From Anderseniella sp. (lineage in GTDB: Bacteria; Pseudomonadota; Alphaproteobacteria; Rhizobiales; Aestuariivirgaceae), in the NCBI GenBank assembly GCA_030626025.1, contig DAOUPT010000008.1, positions 22,181 through 86,180 of the forward strand: DNA of 64,000 nt. The letters are read 5' to 3'. Numbering within the stretch: position 1 is the stretch's first letter; every line of letters starts with the position of its first letter. Shown here one piece after another: positions 1 to 7,139 of the stretch. The notes under the pieces were generated by a model. That model searched no databases. It saw nothing but the letters and a program-made list of their open reading frames with translations, and was not told the origin of the DNA. The position numbers and the translations under genes were made by a program.

Positions 1-57
1 TGCAAAGTACGCAGCACTCGCTAATAACAATAACTTCCTTCGAGACAGATAATCCAT
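1..57 (-). CDS. 5' end of an exported protein with twin-arginine-like signal (partial, runs off the window)
   Basis: Reading the minus strand, ATG at 57 is preceded by a strong AGGAGGT ribosome site (62-68) with a 4-5 base spacer. The first 19 residues are all that is in the window. They contain SRRKLLLLASAAYF, a basic twin-arginine start followed by a hydrophobic stretch, which fits an N-terminal Tat-type or otherwise exported leader. No domain is visible, so the function is unknown. The gene is co-oriented with ettA just upstream on that strand, but about 127 bases separate them, so it may have its own promoter. Confidence 0.6.
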   Translation of the reverse strand, partial: MDYLSRRKLLLLASAAYFA

Positions 58-184
58 TGAGACCTCCTACTAGTTACCCCCAACGCCTATTATGTAAACG
101 GTAGGAGGAAATCAGTAGATTGTCTTTGATGCAGATTAACTTGTGTTTCAGAGTTGTGGTTGGAGTTCCGCCAGGCACCTCACC

Positions 185-1840
185 CTACCGCGAAAACTGC
201 TTGTATTTGATCCGTTTTGGAATAATCGAATCTGCTCCCAGGCGGCGCATTTTGTCAGCTTCGTAGTCCTGGAAGTTACCTTCAAACCATTCCACATGAC
301 TGTTGCCTTCGAAGGCCAGAATGTGGGTGGCCAGACGGTCAAGGAACATCCTGTCGTGCGAGATCACCACGGCGCAACCGGCATAGCTTTCCAGCGCCTC
401 TTCAAGCGCTGCCAGGGTTTCGGTATCCAGGTCATTGGTCGGTTCATCAAGCAGCAAAACGTTGGAGCCCTCTTTAAGCACTTTGGCCAGATGCACCCGG
501 TTACGCTGACCACCTGATAGCGAGCCAACTTTTTGCTGCTGGTCACCGCCTTTGAAATTAAACGACGAGGTATAGGCCCGGCTGTTGACCTCGCGCTTGC
601 CGAGATAAAGAATTTCATTGCCTTCGGAAATTTCTTCCCAGACGGTTTTGTTAGGGTCCAGCGCATCGCGTGACTGGTCCACATATCCAAGATCAACCGT
701 ATCGCCAAACCGCACCGTACCCGCATCAGGTTGCTCCTGACCGGTCATCATTTTGAACAAGGTGGTTTTACCGGCCCCGTTCGGCCCGATAATACCAACG
801 ATACCACCAGCAGGCAGTTTAAACGACAAATCATCAATCAGCAGCTTGTCGCCAAAACCTTTTTTAACACCTTCCAGTTCGATCACCAGATCACCCAGAC
901 GCGGCCCCGGCGGTATCAGAATTTGGGCGCTGTGCGACTTCATCCGTGCTTCATTTATTTTCACCAGTTCATCATAGGCACTAACCCGGGCTTTGGATTT
1001 GGATTGACGCGCCTTGGGAGACGCCGAAATCCATTCGCGTTCACTGGCCAGTGATTTTTCACGGGCTTTATCTTCAGATTTTTCTGCCGCAAAGCGCTTG
1101 GCTTTTTGCTCCAGATAGGCTGAATAATTGCCTTCATAGGGAATTGAGCGACCACGGTCGAGCTCCAGAATCCAGCCCGTTACATTGTCGAGGAAATAAC
1201 GATCATGGGTCACAATCAAAATCGCCCCCCGATATTCACGCAAATGATGTTCAAGCCAGGCCACTGATTCCGCATCAAGGTGGTTGGTTGGTTCATCGAG
1301 CAAAATCAGTTCGGGCTCTGACAGCAACAACCGCGTCAGGGCCACCCGGCGCTTTTCACCACCGGACAAATGCTCAACGCTGGAATCACCGGGAGGACAC
1401 CCAAGCGCTGCCATCGATTGCTCGACCTGAGACTCCAGATCCCAAAGGTTTTGCGCATCAATAATATCCTGCAACTCGGCCCCCTCATCGGCGGTTTCAT
1501 CACTGTAATTCATCATCAGCTCGTTATAGCGATCAAGAATGGCTTTCTTTTTCGCCACCCCCTCCATCACATTGCCCAGCACATCCTTATCAGGATCAAG
1601 TTCTGGTTCCTGCGGCAAATATCCCGCTTTTGCGCCCTCGGCAATCCACGCCTCACCGGTAAAATCCTTGTCAATCCCGGCCATAATCCGCAGCAGGGTC
1701 GATTTACCCGAACCGTTGGGACCCAGCACACCAATTTTCGCATCGGGATAAAAGGATAGATGAACATTATCCAGAACCTTCTTCCCGCCGGAATAAGTTT
1801 TGGACATGCCACTCATATGATAGATAAATTGCCGTGCCAT
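185..1840 (-). CDS. ettA: EttA-type ABC-F translation factor
   Basis: A 551-residue ABC-F ATPase with no membrane segments. The first nucleotide-binding domain has Walker [10 protein letters not shown] (about residues 40-48), signature LSGGEKRR (158-165) and [11 protein letters not shown]. The second has [16 protein letters not shown] and [10 protein letters not shown]. Between them lies the charged linker with [13 protein letters not shown]. The family reference, E. coli EttA (energy-dependent translational throttle), binds the ribosomal E site and gates the first peptide bond according to the ATP/ADP ratio; the same role is inferred here from near full-length similarity in length and motif layout. 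The start [12 protein letters not shown] is the usual EttA start. The gene is followed by about 127 bases before the partial gene at the window edge. Confidence 0.95.
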   Translation of the reverse strand: MARQFIYHMSGMSKTYSGGKKVLDNVHLSFYPDAKIGVLGPNGSGKSTLLRIMAGIDKDFTGEAWIAEGAKAGYLPQEPELDPDKDVLGNVMEGVAKKKAILDRYNELMMNYSDETADEGAELQDIIDAQNLWDLESQVEQSMAALGCPPGDSSVEHLSGGEKRRVALTRLLLSEPELILLDEPTNHLDAESVAWLEHHLREYRGAILIVTHDRYFLDNVTGWILELDRGRSIPYEGNYSAYLEQKAKRFAAEKSEDKAREKSLASEREWISASPKARQSKSKARVSAYDELVKINEARMKSHSAQILIPPGPRLGDLVIELEGVKKGFGDKLLIDDLSFKLPAGGIVGIIGPNGAGKTTLFKMMTGQEQPDAGTVRFGDTVDLGYVDQSRDALDPNKTVWEEISEGNEILYLGKREVNSRAYTSSFNFKGGDQQQKVGSLSGGQRNRVHLAKVLKEGSNVLLLDEPTNDLDTETLAALEEALESYAGCAVVISHDRMFLDRLATHILAFEGNSHVEWFEGNFQDYEADKMRRLGADSIIPKRIKYKQFSR

Positions 1841-1932
1841 CAGCTTGCCTCTGTAAAAACCAGTATCAAATTTGAAATCAGAAATTTTGGGAAATCTGAC
1901 AGGCTTTTAGCGCAAGCAGGCAGCGATAGCAA

Positions 1933-2982
1933 TCATTCTGCTGATTTAGGGGGAGCGACATTTTCAGCTTTAAAGCAGGCATAATAAGCCGTCTTGTCTT
2001 TATCTGCCTTTTCAGCGCATTCGCTGAACACAACCAATTCACTCTCATGGGAAAAATACAAATACGGTGCCACAAGAACCCTGCTCTTGCCAGCATCTGT
2101 ATTACCAAACCGGTCAATCTGACCGGCAAGCTCAGGGCTTTCATCAATCAGCGCCTTTTGCAATTGGTCACCTTTGAGAAAATTGTCCGGCAACTGGTCA
2201 AACGGCCCGTCAAAATAATTATTGACCATAGAATTACCATCATAAACTCCGATCAGGATCAGCCGGTCAAGAAACTTGTCTTTGTAAAAAGCAAAGCCCG
2301 TGCGCCCGCCAATCTGAACGCTTTGCGCAGAACGCCCGGCTGAAAACTGGTCAGGCACAGAACTTGTCTGGTTCAAAATATAATGGAACAGCTTGGAGTT
2401 CTTGTTGTAGGTGAGGAAAAATTGAAGACCGGACTCATCATAAACCGGCCCGATATACTCTTCCCAATCATTGATCAAACCCTTGGACGGTTGCACATCA
2501 GAAAGGTCATTGAGATGAAAAACAACCGATTTATCCTTGACCGTAACCCGATAGCGCAATTTGCCAAGTTGCTTGATTTTAACACCATCTGCCACAGTAA
2601 GCTGTCTGTATTCGCTGGTTGTTTCTTCATTCCAGCGGGTAAATGCATTGAAATAGGCAAAGTGTAAAACGCCCTTGTCCCGGTCAAATGCATCAAGTCT
2701 CATATTACCGGCAAATTTTATGCCTTCGTGATAAAAACTGAAATAGTAGTAGTTTTCAGTCGGATAGACCCGCACATCCGGCGAAAGAGCATTAAACGCG
2801 AACGAAAAGACCGCCTTGACATCTTTTATATCCAGGCCACCTGCCCGATTGAGTTCCTCAAGCTGTTTTTGATTGGTTTCAAACTTCGGCAACCCGGCAG
2901 CATGTCCCTGCGTTGCAGGCAGCACCATCATCCATACAACGAAAACCCGCGCTACCGCGCGAAATGTCACCAGCAAATTCAT
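1933..2982 (-). CDS. exported protein of unknown function, partner of the Ser-His repeat protein
   Basis: A 349-residue protein that I do not recognise. It starts with a typical Sec signal peptide (residues about 1-29, cleavage probably after QGHA), and the mature part is soluble, rich in aromatic beta-type sequence (ENYYYFSFYHEG, APYLYFSHES), with two cysteines near the C terminus (SECAEK and YYACFK) that could form a disulfide. The gene lies 42 bases downstream of the Ser-His repeat gene on the same strand, so the two are very likely co-transcribed and both act outside the cytoplasm. No catalytic motif is visible. Confidence 0.75.
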   Translation of the reverse strand: MNLLVTFRAVARVFVVWMMVLPATQGHAAGLPKFETNQKQLEELNRAGGLDIKDVKAVFSFAFNALSPDVRVYPTENYYYFSFYHEGIKFAGNMRLDAFDRDKGVLHFAYFNAFTRWNEETTSEYRQLTVADGVKIKQLGKLRYRVTVKDKSVVFHLNDLSDVQPSKGLINDWEEYIGPVYDESGLQFFLTYNKNSKLFHYILNQTSSVPDQFSAGRSAQSVQIGGRTGFAFYKDKFLDRLILIGVYDGNSMVNNYFDGPFDQLPDNFLKGDQLQKALIDESPELAGQIDRFGNTDAGKSRVLVAPYLYFSHESELVVFSECAEKADKDKTAYYACFKAENVAPPKSAE

Positions 2983-3024
2983 AATCGTTTACTCTTTTGT
3001 ATTCACAAATAAAACCAAGCAGCC

Positions 3025-5574
3025 TCAGCCACCCCTTTCTACATTAGGGTCTGGCACAGAATGCCTCACCCTTGATATGGCTCTATTGTGAGACCTTGTG
3101 CGTGCATGCGAGCGTTTCTTGTTATGGGAACCCTTCCGCAAGTGCGAGCGCTTCTTATTATGGGAACCAATCCGCAAGTGCGAGCGCTTCTTGTTATGTG
3201 AGCCGGTCCGCAGATGCGAGCGCTTTTTATTATGGGAACCAAGCCGCTGATGCGAAATCCGCTTGTTATGTGAGCCGGTCCGCAAATGCGAGCGCTTCTT
3301 GTTATGTGAGCCGGTCCGCAGATGCGAGCGCTTCTTGTTATGGGAACCAATCCGCTGATGCGAAATCCGCTTGTTATGTGAGCCGGTCCGCAAGTGCGAG
3401 CGCTTCTTGTTATGCGAGCCAGTCCGCAGATGCGAGCGCTTCTTATTATGGGAACCAATCCGCTGATGCGAAATCCGCTTGTTATGCGAGCCAGTCCGCA
3501 AATGCGAGCGTTTCTTGTTATGCGAGCCAGTCCGCAGATGCGAGCGCTTCTTATTATGGGAACCAATCCGGCGGTGCGACTTCAACTTGTTATGCGAGCC
3601 ATACTTCAGATGCGACTTGCGCCTGTCGTGAGAAGAGTAGCGCGAATGTGATTTTCTACGTTGATGCGACCACAAACGATAATGGGATTTTTTCCCATTG
3701 TGCGAACCATACCGCAAATGCGATTTGGAGCGGTTGTGTGAAGCATAGCGTCCATGCGACTGCCTGCGCTGATGCGACCACAGACGGTAATGGGACTCAA
3801 GCCTGGCATGAGAACCATATCTCAAATGAGATTTATTAAGGTTGTGAGATGCCCTGCGGTAATGGGACCGCGACCTTGCATGAGAACCGTATTTATTATG
3901 GGACCGCCTGGTTGAGTGCTTAAAAACCGGTGGTGGTAATACAATCCCGTATCCACCTTCTGGGCTTCCGGCCCGACGAATTTCGATATCACCAACTTTG
4001 CTGTCATCATTTTTCGTTGCCTGAAAGCGATCAATCTGCCCGAATTGATTGACATTCAAATCTGTATCAATCTTGTAGCTATTGGCAAGATTACCTTCCA
4101 GCAGATCAGCCGGGCGACCTTCAGCACCAGTGACATGATCGCGATCTGTCACCGCATTGGTTTGGGGGTCATAACAGGCGCCAAGCTGCGAGCAAAGGCT
4201 ATCACCAGTGACCCATACAAACTCATCAACTTTGGCCAAGTCAATATTTCCGGTACTGTCATAACCATAACCCCAGGCAACACCACCGGCAGCGTTATTA
4301 TAACTGTCACGCTGGTTTTCGTTGGCACCGTTTAAATTGCCCACACCATAAGGGCCTTCCAGCAACCAGTTTCCCTGGTCGTCTTGTCTAAATTTTAAAA
4401 CCCGTGAAATTGCCGGTTGGGTAAACGGACTTTCCGGATCACCTTTCAGGTTCCGCATTCCGCCGCGTTCAGCCACCAGCATGACGCCTTCAACAGAAAA
4501 AGCAATATCACTTGGTGCAGACAAAATCTTGCCATAAGCGTTCTCTAACGCCGGTAATGCCACTTCGCGGCGCACATCATTAACATCAAAGCCACCATCG
4601 GCTCTAATACCAACCGACCAAATCCAATTGGCTTGATCGTCTGTTTCACCCGTAAGCGAACCCCAGCTTGCATAAAACAACCGGGTGGCACCATCTGTTC
4701 CCGTGCGCACACCAAGTCCCCATACCCGACGCTTGTGAGGCGATATATTCCAGCACGAAGGTGTCCCTTCAAAGTCGGTTTCACAGCTATCAACACGCGC
4801 CCGGCTCGATGCTGAAAACGGTTCGCGTGACAACGACAATGTTTCGCCGGTTGCAACGTCAACAAAATTACCGCGACCATCTACACCATGATTAAAAACC
4901 CCTGTTTCACGGCCGGTCTCGATATCCAGCCGGTGGATCATACCAGTTTCCATATCAGAAACAAAAAGCTGCCTGTGTGCCTTATCGTAGGCGACATTAC
5001 CCAAAGCAGCGCCGGTATTCTCACGACCATTCAATGTTATATCAGCAAATATTTCCGGTTGATAATTATTACGTGCATTGAGTTTGTAGATCGTACCGGG
5101 ACCACCACCAGCACCCCACATACCATTGGCCCAGTCACTGTTATCGCCACTTCGGTGCAATCCAAATGCCGCCGTTGCAGATACATAAATGTTGGCAGGT
5201 TCAGCATCATCAATCGCAATACCAAAAATCTGTCCGGTATCACGGGCAAAAACCGGGTATTTTTGCGGTTCATTTCTCCAGTGCTGGCCGACGGCTCTTT
5301 GACCGGGATTACGAACATCAATGACACTGCCTGTTACACCATCCTCATCAATAACCTCGACTTCTTCACCGTTTTGCCCCGCCTCAACTTTTGTCCCTGA
5401 AAATCTGGTAACATAGGCTTCACCGGGTGCTATGCCTGCTTCCTGAGCAACAACGTGAACACCTCCAGCAAATAAAAATGCACAAACAAACAAAACCAAC
5501 CCCAAAAAAGAAGGCGCATGACGTTTTGCTGTACAAGATGAACCGGGGTATAATGGAAAAGCGGGGGTTTTCAT
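3025..5574 (-). CDS. exported beta-propeller-like protein with 46 C-terminal Ser-His hexapeptide repeats
   Basis: An 849-residue protein in three parts. Residues about 1-45 form a signal peptide with a long basic n-region and a FLGLVLFVCAFLFAGG core. Residues about 50-550 look like a beta-propeller/NHL or YncE-like fold, with recurring strand motifs such as GQIFGIAIDDAE, IYVSATAAFGL and LFVSDMETGMIHRLDI, plus Cys-containing loops (VDSCETDFEGTPSCWN, LCSQLGACYD). Residues 558-833 are 46 uninterrupted hexapeptides, all starting Ser-His, most with Lys/Arg at positions 4-6 (SHNKKR, SHLRTG, SHNKRI, SHQRIG). The tail ends with 16 non-repeat residues. The result is a strongly basic, His-rich arm on an exported protein. 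An AAGGTTGA ribosome site precedes the start. The function is unknown; binding of anionic surface polymers, DNA or metals are inferences only. The second exported gene follows 42 bases downstream. Confidence 0.85.
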   Translation of the reverse strand: MKTPAFPLYPGSSCTAKRHAPSFLGLVLFVCAFLFAGGVHVVAQEAGIAPGEAYVTRFSGTKVEAGQNGEEVEVIDEDGVTGSVIDVRNPGQRAVGQHWRNEPQKYPVFARDTGQIFGIAIDDAEPANIYVSATAAFGLHRSGDNSDWANGMWGAGGGPGTIYKLNARNNYQPEIFADITLNGRENTGAALGNVAYDKAHRQLFVSDMETGMIHRLDIETGRETGVFNHGVDGRGNFVDVATGETLSLSREPFSASSRARVDSCETDFEGTPSCWNISPHKRRVWGLGVRTGTDGATRLFYASWGSLTGETDDQANWIWSVGIRADGGFDVNDVRREVALPALENAYGKILSAPSDIAFSVEGVMLVAERGGMRNLKGDPESPFTQPAISRVLKFRQDDQGNWLLEGPYGVGNLNGANENQRDSYNNAAGGVAWGYGYDSTGNIDLAKVDEFVWVTGDSLCSQLGACYDPQTNAVTDRDHVTGAEGRPADLLEGNLANSYKIDTDLNVNQFGQIDRFQATKNDDSKVGDIEIRRAGSPEGGYGIVLPPPVFKHSTRRSHNKYGSHARSRSHYRRASHNLNKSHLRYGSHARLESHYRLWSHQRRQSHGRYASHNRSKSHLRYGSHNGKKSHYRLWSHQRRKSHSRYSSHDRRKSHLKYGSHNKLKSHRRIGSHNKKRSHLRTGSHNKKRSHLRTGSHNKRISHQRIGSHNKKRSHLRTGSHNKKRSHLRTGSHNKRISHQRIGSHNKKRSHLRTGSHNKKRSHLRTGSHNKRISHQRLGSHNKKRSHLRTGSHNKKRSHLRIGSHNKKRSHLRKGSHNKKRSHARTRSHNRAISRVRHSVPDPNVERGG
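3076..3903 (-). repeat. 18-bp coding tandem repeat (46 Ser-His hexapeptide units)
   Basis: This stretch is 46 tandem 18-base units, each encoding one SHxxxx hexapeptide. Units at the 5' side (about 3570-3903) have diverged (SHYRLW, SHARLE, SHGRYA), whereas the 3' side is highly uniform and alternates two 18-mers as a 36-base unit (SHNKKR then SHLRTG). The gradient from diverged to uniform suggests recent array growth at the 3' end. Because every unit is a multiple of three, other frames on both strands also stay open; these are shadows. Confidence 0.95.
3238..3561 (-). repeat. three-copy 108-bp higher-order repeat inside the Ser-His array
   Basis: Within the uniform part, a 36-residue super-unit (SHNKKR-SHLRTG twice, then SHNKRI-SHQRIG) occurs three times in succession, units 20-25, 26-31 and 32-37. 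The third copy differs only by QRLG for QRIG at the protein level. The array then continues with four simpler 36-base units. This is direct evidence for duplication of 108-base blocks. Confidence 0.9.
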
Positions 5575-5764
5575 AAAATCAACCTTTTATGTATATACGT
5601 ATCTGGCACAGGTGCTTGCCCTAACGCCCGCCCGCGCCAACAAACACATGATATAATTACCAAAACACATTTTGCGATCAAATTCAAACAATAAATTGTC
5701 GTGAGGGAATATTAAGGGTCGCAATACGCCATCATCAGCAGATTTAATATGTAAAGAGTAAACA

Positions 5765-6937
5765 ATGAACACCAAAAACACATATGAACTATTGCACCAA
5801 AAACTTGATCGCCGTTTTGCCTCCATCGCTGACCTAGAAAAAGCGGCAAAAAAGCGGATGCCGAAATTTGCCTTTGATTATCTGCACGGCGGTATCGGAC
5901 GTGAAACAGCTCTGGACCGCAACCGCGCCGCCCTTGATGCCATTTGTTTGCGCCCCCAGCACATCACCAAGGGCTTTGAACCGCAATTGCAAACCGAACT
6001 TTTCGGTCAAACCTATGCGGCCCCTTTTGGCATTGCTCCCCTTGGCCTGTCTGGCGTGATTTGGCCTGATGCAGCAACCCTGCTGGCCCGCACTGCTCAC
6101 AAGGCAAACATTCCATTTGTCTTGAGCACCGTTGCCACCACCAGTCTGGAAGACATCGCCAACACCGCGCCGCAAAACGCTTGGTTTCAACTTTATATGC
6201 CCAATGATGACACCGTAAACCGCTCTCTCATCAAGCGGGCAATAACGGCTGGATACAAGGTATTGGTGGTAACTGTCGATGTGCCGTCTCTGGGTCGTCG
6301 CGAGCGCGATATCCGCAACGGCCTTTCAGTACCGCCCAAAATAAGCCTGAAAAACGTCATCGAGGCGGCCCTGCATCCGTCATGGTCGTTACAGACGCTC
6401 CGCAACGGGATGCCCGATTTCGCCAATCTCAGCCCCTATGTGCCAAAAGATGCCGACATGCGCACCGCCGCTGGTTATATCTCATCGCTGGCCCGCGGCC
6501 ATGTGGGCATCGAAAGGTTAAAACAAGCACGCGACCTGTGGCCCGGCACACTGATTGTCAAGGGCATCATAAACCAGCAGGACGCCAAAGCGGCAAAAGA
6601 CATCGGTTGCGATGGCATCATCGTTTCAAATCACGGTGGGCGACAACTTGATGCAGTACCCTCCACCGCCCAATCGATCGCAGAAATTCGAAAAACCGTC
6701 GGTAAAAAATTCCCACTCCTGATCGACAGCGGCGTCAGAAGCGGCCTTGATATCGCCCGCCTGCTGGCCAGCGATGCCGATTTCGTTTTCCTTGGCCGCG
6801 GCTTTGCCTATGGCGTTGCCGCCCTTGGCCAGCGCGGCACTGACCACGCCAATTATATCCTCACCCAGGAATTGAAAAACACCATGTCCCAACTGGGCTG
6901 CCCGACCCCGAACCTGCTGGCCCGGACACTGGTTTAG
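5765..6937 (+). CDS. lldD: FMN-dependent alpha-hydroxy-acid (L-lactate-type) dehydrogenase
   Basis: A 390-residue member of the flavocytochrome b2 / lactate oxidase family, which oxidises 2-hydroxy acids to 2-keto acids with FMN. Visible family motifs are FDYLHGG near the N terminus, PFGIAPLG (FMN loop), STVATTSLE, LVVTVDVPSLGRRERD, LIVKGI, the active-site SNHGGRQLD with catalytic His and Arg, and the C-terminal IDSGVRSGLD and FLGRGFAYG. The length fits the LldD group. GAG in TAAAGAGTAAACA serves as ribosome site. The gene stands alone, with divergent repeat-protein genes on the left and repeats on the right. The exact substrate (lactate, glycolate or mandelate) cannot be read from the sequence, so the symbol is provisional. 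Confidence 0.9.
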   Translation: MNTKNTYELLHQKLDRRFASIADLEKAAKKRMPKFAFDYLHGGIGRETALDRNRAALDAICLRPQHITKGFEPQLQTELFGQTYAAPFGIAPLGLSGVIWPDAATLLARTAHKANIPFVLSTVATTSLEDIANTAPQNAWFQLYMPNDDTVNRSLIKRAITAGYKVLVVTVDVPSLGRRERDIRNGLSVPPKISLKNVIEAALHPSWSLQTLRNGMPDFANLSPYVPKDADMRTAAGYISSLARGHVGIERLKQARDLWPGTLIVKGIINQQDAKAAKDIGCDGIIVSNHGGRQLDAVPSTAQSIAEIRKTVGKKFPLLIDSGVRSGLDIARLLASDADFVFLGRGFAYGVAALGQRGTDHANYILTQELKNTMSQLGCPTPNLLARTLV

Positions 6938-6953
6938 CCAGCAACCTACATAC

Positions 6954-6983
6954 TCGTCACACTCGGGCTTGACCTTAGGATGA
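6954..6983. repeat. degenerate palindromic intergenic repeat
   Basis: The stretch CGTCACACTCGGGCTTGACC followed by TTAGGATGAC resembles a worn copy of the short palindromic repeat (GTCATCCTCGGGCTTGACCC and complement) that is frequent between genes in many alphaproteobacteria. The two arms no longer pair fully. It lies just after the stop of the hydroxy-acid dehydrogenase gene. Confidence 0.45.
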
Positions 6984-7032
6984 CAAATTAGGGATGGTTT
7001 CGTTTAAACGCTCTCTTACTAGGGCAGCAAGT

Positions 7033-7100
7033 GTTGCCCCGGCGCCACTGCGCCGCGCCAGTGCAGGCCCGAACGTAGTGAGGATATGCCGTGAACGAAA
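7033..7100 (+). repeat. family A mosaic repeat, copy A1 (short)
   Basis: This copy matches the right-hand part of copy A3 (about 62123-62196): both read GCCCCGGCGC, then a GCGCC arm, then GCAGGCCCGA, then GGAT-A-GCCGTGA-CG. The GGCGC/GCGCC arms can form a small hairpin. The left part and the hairpin module seen in the long copies are missing here. Confidence 0.7.
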
Positions 7101-7106
7101 TAAAAC

Positions 7107-7139
7107 TAGAGTGATTCAGGCGTAGCCGGAAATGCTCTA
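7107..7139 (-). repeat. family B short element, copy B3
   Basis: On the minus strand this 33-base element reads TAGAGCATTTCCGG, a short middle, then TGAATCAC and CTCTA. It shares TAGAGCATTTC-GG and TGAATCAC with the full copy at 25658-25762. Its first three bases on the minus strand (7139-7137) are the TAG stop codon of the hybrid kinase gene. Confidence 0.65.

Noticed and set aside
3072..3839. Long open frame (255 codons) on the plus strand across the Ser-His array, and another on the minus strand (3066-3566)
   Set aside because: They arise because the 18-base repeat keeps every frame open; the products are low-complexity and have no ribosome site. The signal-peptide protein on the minus strand is the real gene.
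3076..3903. Regular repeat considered as a CRISPR array
   Set aside because: Units are contiguous coding 18-mers without spacers, in frame with a secreted protein, and no cas gene is nearby.
6382..6651. Open frame within the hydroxy-acid dehydrogenase gene
   Set aside because: It is fully inside a well-supported gene in another frame and lacks a plausible product.
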